From assembly GCA_963743705.1 (NCBI GenBank), contig CAVUQS010000015.1:168012-232011 (forward strand): a stretch of DNA of 64,000 bases, read 5' to 3'. The notes beneath the pieces are model-generated. The model searched no databases, was not told the DNA's origin, and saw only the letters and a program-made list of their open reading frames with translations. Positions 35,279-45,466 of this stretch are shown here, one piece after another. Within the stretch, counting starts at the first letter, position 1. Every line of letters starts with the position of its first letter. A program made the translations under genes and the position numbers. The stretch is from PALSA-243 sp963743705. Lineage in GTDB: Bacteria; Acidobacteriota; Terriglobia; Bryobacterales; Bryobacteraceae.

Positions 35279-36508
35279 ATGGCCACACCGGGGACACCTC
35301 TATCTTTTAGTGACGTATTACGGCTGCGGCCGGTGCGGCGCCTGTGGATCGCGCAGATTGTCAGCGTGTTCGGGGACTTCCTGGCGGTGTTCGCGATCAT
35401 CGCGGTGGTTACGTTTAAGCTGCACGGTACGGCGACGCAGGTGGCGATGGTGCTGGTATCGTTTATGGCGCCGCTGGCGATCGTCAGCCCACTGGCCGGG
35501 GTCTTCGTGGACCGGTGGCACTTGAAGCGGACGATGATCGCAAGCGACCTGATCCGCGGCGCGCTGGTGCTGGCGCTGGTGTTCGTGCACGACCTGTACG
35601 TGATATACGCCATCCTTTTCACGATGAGCGTGGTCTCCGCCTTCTTCGTTCCGGCGCAATCGGTGGCGGTGCGCACGCTCGTCCCGATGGCGGGACTGAT
35701 GGCAGTGAACGGATTGATGTCGCAGGCGCAGCAGGGGTCGCTGATCGTGGCCCCGAGCGTGGCCGGAGAGTTGGTGCAGCTTGTTGGCGCGAACTCCTGT
35801 TTCCTCTTCGACAGCTTCAGTTTCTTCTTTTCGGCGGCGCTGGTGATGACGCTGATCATCGAGCGGCAGGGGCCGCGCACGGAATCGAGCGCGGTGCTCG
35901 ACTCGATGCGGCAGGGATTCGGCTTCATCTTCAAGCACTCGACGATTTCTTTTGTGATTGTCTCGATGACGGCAGGGATGTTCGCAATGCGCTGTTTCGG
36001 CGCGCTGCTCTCGATCTACGTGCGCGACGTGCTGCACTCGACGTCCGCGGCGTTCGGTCTGCTGAATACCCTGATCGGCGTCGGCATGATCGTCGGGACG
36101 CAGTTGCTCACGCGGTTTGCGCGGCACATCCCGCAGCAGAACCTGGTGGTGTACGGTTTGGGCGGAATGGGCGTAGCAGTATTGATCACGGCGGCGTTCG
36201 GCACGATGGGATCGACCGCCGTGGGAATGCTCGGGTTGGGGCTGTGCGCGTCCGCGATTTTCATCACGGCGACGACGCTGATCCAGCACGAGACACCGCA
36301 CGAACTATTGGGACGAGTGATGAGCTGCCTGATGTCGCTGGTGGCGGGGTCGCAGGTGATCTCGATGTTCGTGGCTGGTCCGGTGGCGGAAAAGGTTGGG
36401 ATTCCGAACCTCTATTATGGAAGCGCTGCGATGCTGGCGGGAATTGGCGTCGTAGGGTACTTCAAGCTGCCGAAGGCCGAGAAGGCGGAATCGGCGAAGA
36501 CGGGCTAG
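35279..36508 (+). CDS. MFS transporter
   Basis: A 409-residue membrane protein with about twelve hydrophobic segments. It starts FSDVLRLRPVRRLWIAQIVS and VFGDFLAVFAII. The segment 2-3 loop VFVDRWHLKRTMIASDLIRG is the MFS A-motif region, followed by an FVPAQSVAVRTLVP stretch seen in the MFS_3 (EntS/enterobactin exporter-like) branch. The likely role is export of siderophores, drugs or metabolites; the substrate is unknown. ATG 35279 was chosen because the first helix begins right after it and AAGGGG is 12 bases upstream. The C-terminus is short and Lys/Glu-rich. Confidence 0.9.
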   Translation: MATPGTPLSFSDVLRLRPVRRLWIAQIVSVFGDFLAVFAIIAVVTFKLHGTATQVAMVLVSFMAPLAIVSPLAGVFVDRWHLKRTMIASDLIRGALVLALVFVHDLYVIYAILFTMSVVSAFFVPAQSVAVRTLVPMAGLMAVNGLMSQAQQGSLIVAPSVAGELVQLVGANSCFLFDSFSFFFSAALVMTLIIERQGPRTESSAVLDSMRQGFGFIFKHSTISFVIVSMTAGMFAMRCFGALLSIYVRDVLHSTSAAFGLLNTLIGVGMIVGTQLLTRFARHIPQQNLVVYGLGGMGVAVLITAAFGTMGSTAVGMLGLGLCASAIFITATTLIQHETPHELLGRVMSCLMSLVAGSQVISMFVAGPVAEKVGIPNLYYGSAAMLAGIGVVGYFKLPKAEKAESAKTG

Positions 36509-36516
36509 ACCGGCGC

Positions 36517-38127
36517 TCACGAGCCCTCGCGCGGCGCGCCGTTGCGATACAGGCGTACCCAGCCGCTTTCGCTCAATGCCAACACGCTTCCCTGGGCCGC
36601 GAGGCGCCCCAGCATTTCGTGGATTCCCTGTCGCGCCGCGGCCGGCGCGCTTTCGTCGCCGATCACCAGCACATAGTCGATTGGGCCGGGACGCATCCGG
36701 CTCAACCACAGCAAGGCCGGCAGCGATTCGGTATCCGGGCCTTCGAGCGCTGCAAGACCCGATTGTTGACCGGGGTCGACCACGCTTTTGAACACCAAGG
36801 GGAAGATGCGCGTGGGGGCTTCGTAATCGGACAGATCTACCGCGTGCGCCTTGGCGGCGGCGAAGGCATCGAGATGGGCGAGCGGATCTCTTCCGGCGTT
36901 GCCGTAACCGAATCGATCGGGCGCGCGCGGCGTGGCGTAACGCAGGCGGACGAAGGTTGCGCCTTGCGGAATCTTTTCCGCCACGGCCAGGTAATCGGCA
37001 GCGGCCGCGCTCATGCCACGCAGCGTGCGCACGGTGGCAGTGAAGTTGGAGGCCAGGAAGAACGCCGCGCATATCGCCAGCGGTCCGCGAGCCCAACTTA
37101 GCCGCGAAGCGCCAATTGCGGCGATCCCACCCAAGAAGAACACCACCCATGCGAAGCGAATCTTGACGGCGCCGCCACTAAAAGCTTCGTCGGGAACAAA
37201 GAGGTAGAGGATAAACGCAGTTGCCGCCGCAAGAATCAACCCGCCGCGCGGGGACTTCCATTCTTTTCCCCGTAGCAGAAAAACGGCCAGTATGATGCAG
37301 CCCATCAGAATATCTCTGAGGAGTTTCTGCTCGCCCTCCGGGCCGCTTGCCGTCACGAACACGTGCATGGGAAAGAGGCGCAACACGGACAGCGCCGGGC
37401 CGCCCCAAATTTTCGGATCATGCGGTTGCAGCGCATAGAACGCCGCCAGCACATAGACCGGAAGCGTAGGCACCAGGCTCGGCGCCAAATCGCGGAGGCG
37501 GATTTCGCGCCAGTTGGCCAACGCCACGCAGAGCGTCATGAGGACTACGGCCAGTGCGGCGACGAGCGCGGCGATCAGATGCGTGGCGAAGATACCTAGT
37601 AAGATGCACGCGAGCGTGGCGGCGCGCCGCGCGTTCATCTGCCGCGCGTGCCTGGCATAGTAGCCGATGGCGAACGGGACGAGCGCTATTCCCAGATAGA
37701 AGTTATAGAAGCCCAGCCACAAGAACCAGGTTTGCAGCAGAAAATTGGCCAGCGGCGTCCAAGGGTTGGCGTCTTTCGACAACGCGCGAATGGAATAGGC
37801 GATCGCGAAGAATCCGATGAGAATGGCGAAGCTCACGAAGAGACGTTCCGCACGATCCGGGCCGGCGATTGCGCTTATCACGGCAAGGGCGAGGCTGGCC
37901 GTCCAGTTGGGTAACGGAATTCGCTGAATCGTGTACCACGGGGCGTAAACCGTTTGGGAGTGATGGAGGACTAAGTCCCGCATGGCCGTGGCGCTGTATA
38001 GGTGCGAAGGGCCGTCCTGCGTGGCGAAGTGCGGCATCAGCCACGGAATCGCCACCTGCCATCCCAATAATGCGAACGCTAGTGCGGTCTCGACATAGGT
38101 TGAGACGAGATAGTAATAGCGCCGCAC
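36517..38127 (-). CDS. Polytopic membrane protein, possible GT-C-type glycosyltransferase
   Basis: A 536-residue membrane protein with about 10-11 hydrophobic segments. An early loop reads MPHFATQDGPSHLYSATAMR, an acidic/His loop between helices 1 and 2 like those that hold the catalytic Asp in GT-C enzymes. It is followed by LPNWTASLALAVISAI. The last ~130 residues form a soluble tail (GATFVRLRYATPRAPDRFGY and GPIDYVLVIGD). Family assignment is not certain, and another polytopic protein class cannot be excluded. It is transcribed divergently from the TolB/CehA gene. Confidence 0.7.
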   Translation of the reverse strand: MRRYYYLVSTYVETALAFALLGWQVAIPWLMPHFATQDGPSHLYSATAMRDLVLHHSQTVYAPWYTIQRIPLPNWTASLALAVISAIAGPDRAERLFVSFAILIGFFAIAYSIRALSKDANPWTPLANFLLQTWFLWLGFYNFYLGIALVPFAIGYYARHARQMNARRAATLACILLGIFATHLIAALVAALAVVLMTLCVALANWREIRLRDLAPSLVPTLPVYVLAAFYALQPHDPKIWGGPALSVLRLFPMHVFVTASGPEGEQKLLRDILMGCIILAVFLLRGKEWKSPRGGLILAAATAFILYLFVPDEAFSGGAVKIRFAWVVFFLGGIAAIGASRLSWARGPLAICAAFFLASNFTATVRTLRGMSAAAADYLAVAEKIPQGATFVRLRYATPRAPDRFGYGNAGRDPLAHLDAFAAAKAHAVDLSDYEAPTRIFPLVFKSVVDPGQQSGLAALEGPDTESLPALLWLSRMRPGPIDYVLVIGDESAPAAARQGIHEMLGRLAAQGSVLALSESGWVRLYRNGAPREGS

Positions 38128-38214
38128 CGCACCATACTATAAGATCCCGCGCCAGCTTCAGAACCGCTCGCCGTTCTGGCGGGACGGAATTTGTGGTGAA
38201 ATTTAATCTCCGGA

Positions 38215-40668
38215 ATGAACACCAAGCCTTCAACCCTTCTTCGCGCGGCCTTGATCCTGAGCGCCGCCGCCGTTTCCCTGCTGGCGCAGCAGCGTCACAA
38301 CATGTTTCGCTTCCCGGCTACGGGCGGCGACCGCATTCGCACCGAGGCGCATCTGCTGCCAGAGGTCTCCACAGGTCCCTTCGATCCTACGTGGAGTCCG
38401 GACGGCAAGTGGCTCGCCTTCTCCATGCACGGCGACATCTGGAAAGTCCCCGTGGATGGAGGCCTGGCCGTTGCCCTCACCAAAGGCCCCTCTTACCACT
38501 TCGAGCCGGCGTGGAGCCCCGATGGCCGTTACGTGGCGTTCAGCGAAGATCTCAACCGGAATCTGGAAATCGGCATCGTGCCCGCCGATGGGGGGGAAGA
38601 GAAGATCCTCGCGTCGCATCCGCAGGTCGATATCGAGCCGGCCTGGGCGGCGGACAGCAAGAGCGTCTACTTCGCCTCGGCACGCACAGGCCGTTTCCTC
38701 ATCTATAAGGTCGCGCTCGATGGCGGCGCGGCGACTCCACTGGGCGGTCCAGAGACCACGCAACTTCAGCCGGCACTCTCGTCCGATGGCAAGTCCATCG
38801 CGTACATTTCCCCGGTTCGCGGCCGCGCCGGAACGGGCGGCATATGGTCGAAGACTCTGCCCGATGGGGAACCGCGCCTGGTGCAGTACGACGAAACCGA
38901 GTTCCACGCCAATCCCAAATGGTCGCCCGATGGCCTCACGATTCTATACTCGTCCGATGACTCCGGAAGTTACGACGTCATCGGTATCCCGAGCCAGGGC
39001 GGAGCGCCGGCCCGGCTGACATTCGATTCCGGCGACGAATTTTCGCCCGCGTTCTCGCCGGATGGAAAGCGCATCGCGTTCAGTTCCACCCTGGGCGGCC
39101 CTCCGCATCTGGAAATCATGACCGCCGGAGGCGCTCGCCGCCAGGCATGGACCGAGGTGAAGATCAGCGGCCGCAAGCCCCTCGAAGTCTCCGGCCGCCT
39201 GCGTGTTCATGTGCTCGGGCCCGACGGCAAACCGATACCCGCGCGCATGACCGTCGATGGCAGCGACCAGCGCAGCTATGCTCCCGACGGCGCCTTTCAC
39301 CGAGTCAGCCCGGTAACCGACACTCACAACTTCCCCAGCTCCGGGACATTCGAGATAGAAGTGCCCGCCGGACACACTCACATCTTCGCCATGCGCGGCC
39401 CTGAGTATATTCCCGCCACCGCGGATGTAGTCACTCCGGCCGACAAAGTCATCAATGTAGAACTACGCTTGAAACGCCTCATCGATGCGCCCGCCACTCA
39501 CTGGTATTCCGGCGATACTCACACTCACGACTTGCACCAAGGCCGCTTCGGTCTGACTCATGAAACTTATTTCGAAATGCTGCAGGATGAAGATCTGCAT
39601 GTCACCAATGCCCTGATCCACATGGACGGCACGCGCTGGATGGGCCGTCCCGACGATCTAACCGGCAAGCCCAACCCGCTCTCCACGCCCACGCACATTC
39701 TCGAGTATGGCGAAGAGTTTCGCGGCAACATGGGGCACGTCGGCATGCTGGGCATCAAGGAATTCTTCATGCCGCTCTCCGCGGGCACCGGCTCCACGGT
39801 CTACGCCCCTGAAATGGCTAACTTCTGGGCTATCGACGCGGCGCACGCGCAAGGCGGCATCGCCGGCTACATGCATCCCTACTCGCGTCCGGTAGCCCGC
39901 CCGCAGGATGGCGCCGGAAGCGAAATCGTACTGGACGTTGCGCTCGGCAAAGGCGATTTCTACGATGTCACCAACGTGCCCTACGACGACATGCTCAATG
40001 CCGAAATGTACTACCGCTACCTGAACGCCGGCTTCCACCTGCCCGCCACTGGCGGCTCCGACGATTTCGGCAACTCCTGGAACGGCGCCCCTCCGGGGAC
40101 CAGCCGCACCTATGCCAAAGTGCAAGGGCCTTTCACGTTCCGCGCCTGGCTGGACGCCATCAAAGCCGGCCGCACATTCGGCACCACCGGCCCTCTGCTC
40201 TTCCTGAGCGTGAACGGACACGAGCCCAGCGACGCAATCGACACCAAAGGCCCCACTGAATTCCAGGTGAAAATGGACGTCGCCTCCATCGCTCCGCTCG
40301 ATAAGATCGACATCATCGTCAACGGCGAAGTAGCGAAGAGCATCCCGGTCAAAGGCCGCGAAGGCCGCTACACGCTAACCGAGACGGTCAAACTCGATGG
40401 CAGCGGCTGGATCGCAGCGCGCGCGCTCGGCCCATCGGACGTCACCGTAGCCGATGACTATGCTTTCGCCCAAACCAGTCCGGTATATGTGGTGAGCAAC
40501 GGAAAACCGTTCGTCTCAGCCAAGGACGCCAAATTCCTGGACGACATGCTGACGGCGTTTTGGCAGCGCCTTGAACCGCGCCGCTTCCCATCGCCCGAAG
40601 CCAAAGAGAATGTCCACCAGGCCGTGGAACAGGCGCACAAAGTCTACCAACAGCGGGCGCAGCAATAG
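38215..40668 (+). CDS. Exported TolB-like propeller fused to CehA/McbA-type metallohydrolase
   Basis: An 817-residue exported protein. A signal peptide (about 1-27) precedes a WD40-like PD40/TolB beta-propeller (about 40-315; repeats TWSPDGKWLAF, AWSPDGRYVAF, SPDGKRIAF). A small beta domain follows, then a PHP-like metallohydrolase of the CehA/McbA type (about 430-700) with THWYSGDTHTHDLHQG (metal HxH), HMDGTRWMG, YMHPYSRPVARP and GGSDDFGNSW. CehA-type enzymes hydrolyse esters or carbamates. A propeller fused in front may hold substrate or a partner. No operon partner is visible on this strand. Confidence 0.85.
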   Translation: MNTKPSTLLRAALILSAAAVSLLAQQRHNMFRFPATGGDRIRTEAHLLPEVSTGPFDPTWSPDGKWLAFSMHGDIWKVPVDGGLAVALTKGPSYHFEPAWSPDGRYVAFSEDLNRNLEIGIVPADGGEEKILASHPQVDIEPAWAADSKSVYFASARTGRFLIYKVALDGGAATPLGGPETTQLQPALSSDGKSIAYISPVRGRAGTGGIWSKTLPDGEPRLVQYDETEFHANPKWSPDGLTILYSSDDSGSYDVIGIPSQGGAPARLTFDSGDEFSPAFSPDGKRIAFSSTLGGPPHLEIMTAGGARRQAWTEVKISGRKPLEVSGRLRVHVLGPDGKPIPARMTVDGSDQRSYAPDGAFHRVSPVTDTHNFPSSGTFEIEVPAGHTHIFAMRGPEYIPATADVVTPADKVINVELRLKRLIDAPATHWYSGDTHTHDLHQGRFGLTHETYFEMLQDEDLHVTNALIHMDGTRWMGRPDDLTGKPNPLSTPTHILEYGEEFRGNMGHVGMLGIKEFFMPLSAGTGSTVYAPEMANFWAIDAAHAQGGIAGYMHPYSRPVARPQDGAGSEIVLDVALGKGDFYDVTNVPYDDMLNAEMYYRYLNAGFHLPATGGSDDFGNSWNGAPPGTSRTYAKVQGPFTFRAWLDAIKAGRTFGTTGPLLFLSVNGHEPSDAIDTKGPTEFQVKMDVASIAPLDKIDIIVNGEVAKSIPVKGREGRYTLTETVKLDGSGWIAARALGPSDVTVADDYAFAQTSPVYVVSNGKPFVSAKDAKFLDDMLTAFWQRLEPRRFPSPEAKENVHQAVEQAHKVYQQRAQQ

Positions 40669-40687
40669 GCTGCGCTTCGTTCGGCGC

Positions 40688-42610
40688 TCAGCCCAACGAT
40701 CCGTAAAACTTCCAACTGGTGCGATAGTCGCGCGCCACCTTCTGGCCGTTCAAAGCCAGGCGCACCATCTCCACGGGCATGTTCCCCTCGCGATACATGG
40801 CATCGTGAAACGCACGGTTGGTCATCTTCCCGGAGCCGACCAGTTCCTTATGCAAGGCGTAGAATTCGAGCGCGCCCAGCATGTAAGCGCATTGGTAGAT
40901 CGGCGCGTAAGATCCATTGAACGACCGGCGCACCTCGCCTTCCGCGTTGGCGCGCTCGAAGCCAACCCGGTCTATCAGGAACTGGACGCATTCCGTCGCC
41001 CTCATCTTTCTCAGGTGGAAGCTCAGCGAGAAAATGATGCGCGCGCAACGGTGCATTCTCCAGAAGAGCGCCCCAATGCGCTGCTCGGGGGTGTGCGTAA
41101 AGCCCAAATCCCACAGCAACATCTCCCAGTAAAACGCCATCCCCTCGGTCCAAAACGGCGTCGAGAAGATCGAGCGGTAGGCCCGGTAGCGCTGCGTCAT
41201 GTATCCCTGCATGTGATGCCCGGGAATGAGTTCGTGGAACACCGTGGCGCGGGCGAAGTAGATATTGTTTCCACGTAAGGCTTCCAAGCGCTGTTCGATG
41301 GTCTGGCTGCTGGCCGGCGAAGAAACCTGGATCACGGCTCCGCCCAGGAAAAACGGCGCCGTCAACTGGCCCTGCGGCGTCATCGCTTCCTCCCAGTAGT
41401 CTTCCTTCAGCAGCGGCGGGAGCGTGACGAGCTCGTGCTTTTCGACGAACTCGATGGCCTCGTGGGACAAATCCCGCACGAGGTAGATCATTTGCCCCGG
41501 CTCGACGTACTTGTTCTTGACGGCTTCCTGAGCCTTCTTCCAATCGTTGCCGAAGCCCATTTCGTTGGAGGCGCGCAGCAGCTCTCTGTCGCACCACGCG
41601 AATTCCTTGTTCGCGAGCGCCACTAACTCATCGGGCGTATACGCGATCATCGCGGCCTGCAAGGCGTCGACCAGCACATCGTTACCGGCCGGCCCCACGC
41701 CGGAGAGTTCTTCGTCGCTTCCCAAAGGAGCGCTGCTCCGCCCCGCGCCCGCTCCGCCGCGTCCGCCGCCGCCACGGCCTCCGCCGCCCCCTCCACGGCC
41801 ACCCGCGCCAGCTGCCTGGAGAGTTCCGCCCAGGCCTGAAGCCGTATGCAGAAATTGCGCGTGCGCTTCGATGGCTTCATCGGATTTCTTGTATCCTGCG
41901 TCGACCCACCAGACGAACTTCGGATCGTACAGCGCATAAAAGTCGTACCAGCCTCGCAGGGTGGTCCGCAATTGTTCCAGGCGCTGGGCCGCGCCGTTCA
42001 GCGCCACGGGATTTTTCTTGACGCCGCTCATGGAATCCTTGGCCACAGCAACATCCTTGACCAGTTTTTCCAATGCAAGGGCCGATTTCTGTCCGTCGAT
42101 GGTCTCCATCCGCCGCCGCGCTTCCTCGAGGCCGATGATAGTCTGCTGGAACGGAATGAGAGGCGCGATCTCGGTTTCGCGTTGGCCTTCCGCCAACAAC
42201 TGCTTCTGCTCGCGCTCGAGACGGCTGCGCAGGAGCAGATAATCCACTTTGCCGGATTGGCTGATGGAATCGAAGTTGATTTTTTCCAGCAGCTGGAGCT
42301 GATCGGCGTAGAATTTCTCCAACTTCGTCTGCCGCAGCGCCGAGCCGGGCAGCGGGTACACACGGCTCAAATCGCGCAGTTCCACTTCATACCGGTCGAT
42401 GACCGGCCGGAGCTCGCTCGTGCCCGTATCGAGCGGTGAGCCGTCACTGGCGAGCAGGCAGTTGCAGTCGTCGGCCTTCGAGGCTGGCGCTGCCGGCGCC
42501 TTAGCCGCGCGTTGCGCCGCTGCCTGTGGTTCCAACTCGGAAGCGGCGCCTACGCCAAGTAACGCCAATCCCGCTTTTCGCAGCGCGCTGCGCCGGTTCA
42601 GGTTTTTCAC
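40688..42610 (-). CDS. DUF885 zinc-peptidase-like protein, Tat-type exported
   Basis: A protein of about 640 residues. I favour GTG 42610 because it begins the Tat-like leader NLNRRSALRKAGLALLG; the frame extends to 42664. The DUF885 domain spans most of the chain. Its gluzincin-like motif is ATVFHELIPGHHMQGYM with HExxH replaced by HELIPGHH, as is normal for the family, plus MAFYWEMLLWDLGF downstream. DUF885 proteins are predicted peptidases of broad use. A long Gly/Arg-rich run (about 41745-41810) is inserted in the middle of the domain, an unusual flexible insert. It sits 30-85 bases after a TonB receptor on the same strand. Confidence 0.85.
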   Translation of the reverse strand: MKNLNRRSALRKAGLALLGVGAASELEPQAAAQRAAKAPAAPASKADDCNCLLASDGSPLDTGTSELRPVIDRYEVELRDLSRVYPLPGSALRQTKLEKFYADQLQLLEKINFDSISQSGKVDYLLLRSRLEREQKQLLAEGQRETEIAPLIPFQQTIIGLEEARRRMETIDGQKSALALEKLVKDVAVAKDSMSGVKKNPVALNGAAQRLEQLRTTLRGWYDFYALYDPKFVWWVDAGYKKSDEAIEAHAQFLHTASGLGGTLQAAGAGGRGGGGGGRGGGGRGGAGAGRSSAPLGSDEELSGVGPAGNDVLVDALQAAMIAYTPDELVALANKEFAWCDRELLRASNEMGFGNDWKKAQEAVKNKYVEPGQMIYLVRDLSHEAIEFVEKHELVTLPPLLKEDYWEEAMTPQGQLTAPFFLGGAVIQVSSPASSQTIEQRLEALRGNNIYFARATVFHELIPGHHMQGYMTQRYRAYRSIFSTPFWTEGMAFYWEMLLWDLGFTHTPEQRIGALFWRMHRCARIIFSLSFHLRKMRATECVQFLIDRVGFERANAEGEVRRSFNGSYAPIYQCAYMLGALEFYALHKELVGSGKMTNRAFHDAMYREGNMPVEMVRLALNGQKVARDYRTSWKFYGSLG

Positions 42611-42694
42611 TTCGGTTCGAGGACCTCCGAGAGCAACATAACTGCTGCCGCGACCAACTACCAACGGTAGTTTTGCCGGCTCGTTGCAGCTAGC

Positions 42695-45412
42695 TCAGAA
42701 TCTGATCTTCATGCCGCCGAATGCGCCAAAAGGGGCGCCGGGCGAATAGAAGGTGGAGTTGCGAACGGCATCCGCATTTGTGAAAGGCCGCGGAACGAAG
42801 TTCCCCGAGTTATCGAACGGCGTGGTGTTCAACTGCGCCGCGGTGTAGTAATGGTGATCGAAGATGTTGTCGATCTGCACGAAGAATTGCAGCTTGCTGG
42901 TCACCTGGTAGTGCGCGCCGACATTGGTGACGCCATAGCCCGGTGAGAAGCCCGGGCCGAGATAGTAGACGCCATCCGGTTTGTCGAGATTGTCTTCGTT
43001 GCCGCGCGCAAACGAGCGGCCCACGGCCAGGAAATCCACATCTACCGAAAGTTTGCGCGTGGGATGAAAGTCGAGATACGCCTTGAAGAGATTGCGCGGC
43101 GTCTGCGGAATCTGGTCGCCCGGAACCACGGTGATATTGCCCTCGAGTCCGAGGCCGGCATCGTTGGTGCTGTTGCTGGCGGATCCCAGTAGCTGCGTGC
43201 TCTGGAAAGTTGCGTCAAGGAATGTGTAATTGCCGCCGATGGTAAACCACCGGTAGTTGTGGCTCACACTGATCTCCGCGCCCTGCCGCAATGTCTTGCC
43301 GTAATTGACGAAGTAACCGAAGCCGGTCTGCTGCGAGGCAATAAACAGAATGTCGTTGGTATTCTCAGCGCGGAACCATCCAGCGCTCCACCGCAGACCG
43401 CCTTCGCCGGCGCTGCGGATGCCTGCTTCAAACGTCTTCGCTACAACTTGCTTCAGCGGTGGATCGGCGACGAGCGCATTGGGAAGGTTGCAGGGATGAG
43501 TGGGGTCTGCGCAGCCGAGTTCGATTGCAGTGGGCGCGCGGTTCGCCTCGCTGTAGCTGAAATACAGGCTGGCATATCGCATGGGCGTGTAGACTAGCCC
43601 GACTGCGGGATTGAAGCGATCGAACGTGTAGTTTCCGTTCAACGAACCGCGGTCCGCATTTGTGCCCGGGATTCGATCGATGTTCTGTATGCCGGCGTGA
43701 TTGAAGCGCCCGGAAAGCGTGATCGCGAGATTCTTCTTCACGTGTACCGTGTCGGTGGCGTAGAACCCGATAGCGTTCGTAATGCCGTGCAGGTTAACGC
43801 GTGTGTCCACCGGAACCCCGTCGCTGTTGGTGCTGCCATCTTCAAAGCTGTTGATCGGGGTGATCGAAACGCTGTCGGGATTCAGATATCCGAACTGCCC
43901 GTTCTGCTGATAGGTGAGCCCGCTGCGGTCCCACGACGTTCCAAACGTCAGGTTGTTGTGGGCATCGAACCAGTTGCCCTGCGCGGAACCGCCCCAACCA
44001 TGTTGTTTGTCGTAGGTTCGCGTGAAAACGCCGGTGCATTTTTCGGAGGGCTCGCTCTTCTCGAGCGCCTGAGCGATGCAGCGCCAATATGGGAACGGCT
44101 CCGTGGTCGAGTTCCCCGTAGTGGGGAAGCCGCTATAACCGGCGGCCGTAAGCGCAGCAATATCCGCGGCGCTGAGATTGTAGAGCGATTCCGTGAACGA
44201 ATCGTCGTTAAGATCGCCGTTCGTGGTGTCCGCGCGGACATAACGAAAATAGGCCGCGCCGGAGACTGTGAAGTGGTCGGTGAAGCTGTGGCTGACGTTG
44301 AGCGTGAGCGCGGGCGAGCGATTCCAGGTCACGTCCGGAATGGTATTGACAGCCCGATAGTTCTTCGCCAGAAAGCGCGTATCGGTCGACCCGTTGCCAG
44401 TCAGATTATTGTCGGCATATGAGAAACCGAGAGAAATGCTGGTATGTCCCGTCGCATATCCCAGCCTCCCAAATACCTGCCTCACCTGCGAAGGCGAATA
44501 GAGACGCCACCCATCTTCGCGATACCAGTTGCCGGCCAGATACCAGTTCAAGCCTCTGGAGTTCGAGCCTCCATATTCCAAAGTGCCGTCGCGGCGGCCG
44601 AACGAACCCCCGTTGATCGATAGCGAGGTCCCCGGCGAACTGCGGCCGTCCTTCGTTTTCACGGTGACAGCCGCGCCCAGCGTGTTCAAGCCAAACACCG
44701 GGTCCGAACCGGGCACCAGCGCCATATCTTGAATCGCGATTTTGGGGATGAGGTCCCACGCCACCACGTCGCCGAACGGTTGATTTTGGCGAACACCATC
44801 GACGTAAACGGATAGCCCCTCCGGCGTTCCAAGGAGCGGGGAGGCCGTGTAGCCGCGGTAGTTCAAATCCGGCTGAAAGGGATTCTCCTGATTGTTGTTC
44901 AGGTAGACGCCCGTCAACTTGCGGTTCATGAAATCGGAAAGGTCGAGGGCACCGTTGTTGTCTAAATCTTTGGCGTCAGCGGTCTGGATGTTCATCGGAA
45001 CATCGTCTTTCGAAATCGTCGTTCCGGGCAGCGGCGCCACCGAAGCCACCCTCAGCAATGTGGCCTGGGAACTCAGCGCGAGCGTCACGGTCTGCGAAAC
45101 AGGCGCCGCGGAAGACACGGTAACGCGCGTGGTCTGCGTCGCGAAGCCTTCTCTGGCGGTTCGGATTTCATAGCGTCCGAGCGGCAGGTTCGAGAAATCG
45201 AAGAAGCCCTGCGCATCGGTTTCAAACGGCGTTTCGGTTTTTGTGTCCAGGTTCTGGAGGGTTCCCGACGCTTTTGCCACTGCGCCAGAGGGGTCTTTGA
45301 CCTGAAGCCGGATGTCCCCGTTCGACTGCGCCCATAGAAGCGCGGCTCCTATCAAGGACAAGAGAAAAGTTGACGCCCCACGCCCCGGCAACGTTCGGAT
45401 CGAGATCTCCAC
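42695..45412 (-). CDS. TonB-dependent receptor with carboxypeptidase-like N-terminal domain
   Basis: A 905-residue outer-membrane receptor. After a signal peptide (about 1-28) comes a CarboxypepD regulatory-like domain (about 30-110; IRLQVKDPSGAVAKASGTLQ, GRYEIRTAREGFATQTTRVT). The plug domain follows (about 125-250; SVYVDGVRQNQPFGDVVAW, FGLNTLGAAVTVKTKDG) and then a ~22-strand barrel that ends with a terminal aromatic (APFGAFGGMKIRF). It should import a substrate using TonB energy; the substrate is unknown. The gene is followed by a DUF885 peptidase and preceded by an anti-sigma-like gene, so it may belong to a regulated nutrient-uptake unit. Confidence 0.92.
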   Translation of the reverse strand: MEISIRTLPGRGASTFLLSLIGAALLWAQSNGDIRLQVKDPSGAVAKASGTLQNLDTKTETPFETDAQGFFDFSNLPLGRYEIRTAREGFATQTTRVTVSSAAPVSQTVTLALSSQATLLRVASVAPLPGTTISKDDVPMNIQTADAKDLDNNGALDLSDFMNRKLTGVYLNNNQENPFQPDLNYRGYTASPLLGTPEGLSVYVDGVRQNQPFGDVVAWDLIPKIAIQDMALVPGSDPVFGLNTLGAAVTVKTKDGRSSPGTSLSINGGSFGRRDGTLEYGGSNSRGLNWYLAGNWYREDGWRLYSPSQVRQVFGRLGYATGHTSISLGFSYADNNLTGNGSTDTRFLAKNYRAVNTIPDVTWNRSPALTLNVSHSFTDHFTVSGAAYFRYVRADTTNGDLNDDSFTESLYNLSAADIAALTAAGYSGFPTTGNSTTEPFPYWRCIAQALEKSEPSEKCTGVFTRTYDKQHGWGGSAQGNWFDAHNNLTFGTSWDRSGLTYQQNGQFGYLNPDSVSITPINSFEDGSTNSDGVPVDTRVNLHGITNAIGFYATDTVHVKKNLAITLSGRFNHAGIQNIDRIPGTNADRGSLNGNYTFDRFNPAVGLVYTPMRYASLYFSYSEANRAPTAIELGCADPTHPCNLPNALVADPPLKQVVAKTFEAGIRSAGEGGLRWSAGWFRAENTNDILFIASQQTGFGYFVNYGKTLRQGAEISVSHNYRWFTIGGNYTFLDATFQSTQLLGSASNSTNDAGLGLEGNITVVPGDQIPQTPRNLFKAYLDFHPTRKLSVDVDFLAVGRSFARGNEDNLDKPDGVYYLGPGFSPGYGVTNVGAHYQVTSKLQFFVQIDNIFDHHYYTAAQLNTTPFDNSGNFVPRPFTNADAVRNSTFYSPGAPFGAFGGMKIRF

Positions 45413-45466
45413 AATTGAACATTCCCGCGCAAGCGATTTTGTTCACTGTTTTTTGGAGAATTCACT

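Noticed and set aside
38128..38214. Possible hairpin CAGAAC/GTTCTG between divergent genes
   Set aside because: Only a 6-bp stem plus imperfect outer pairing, and no T run.
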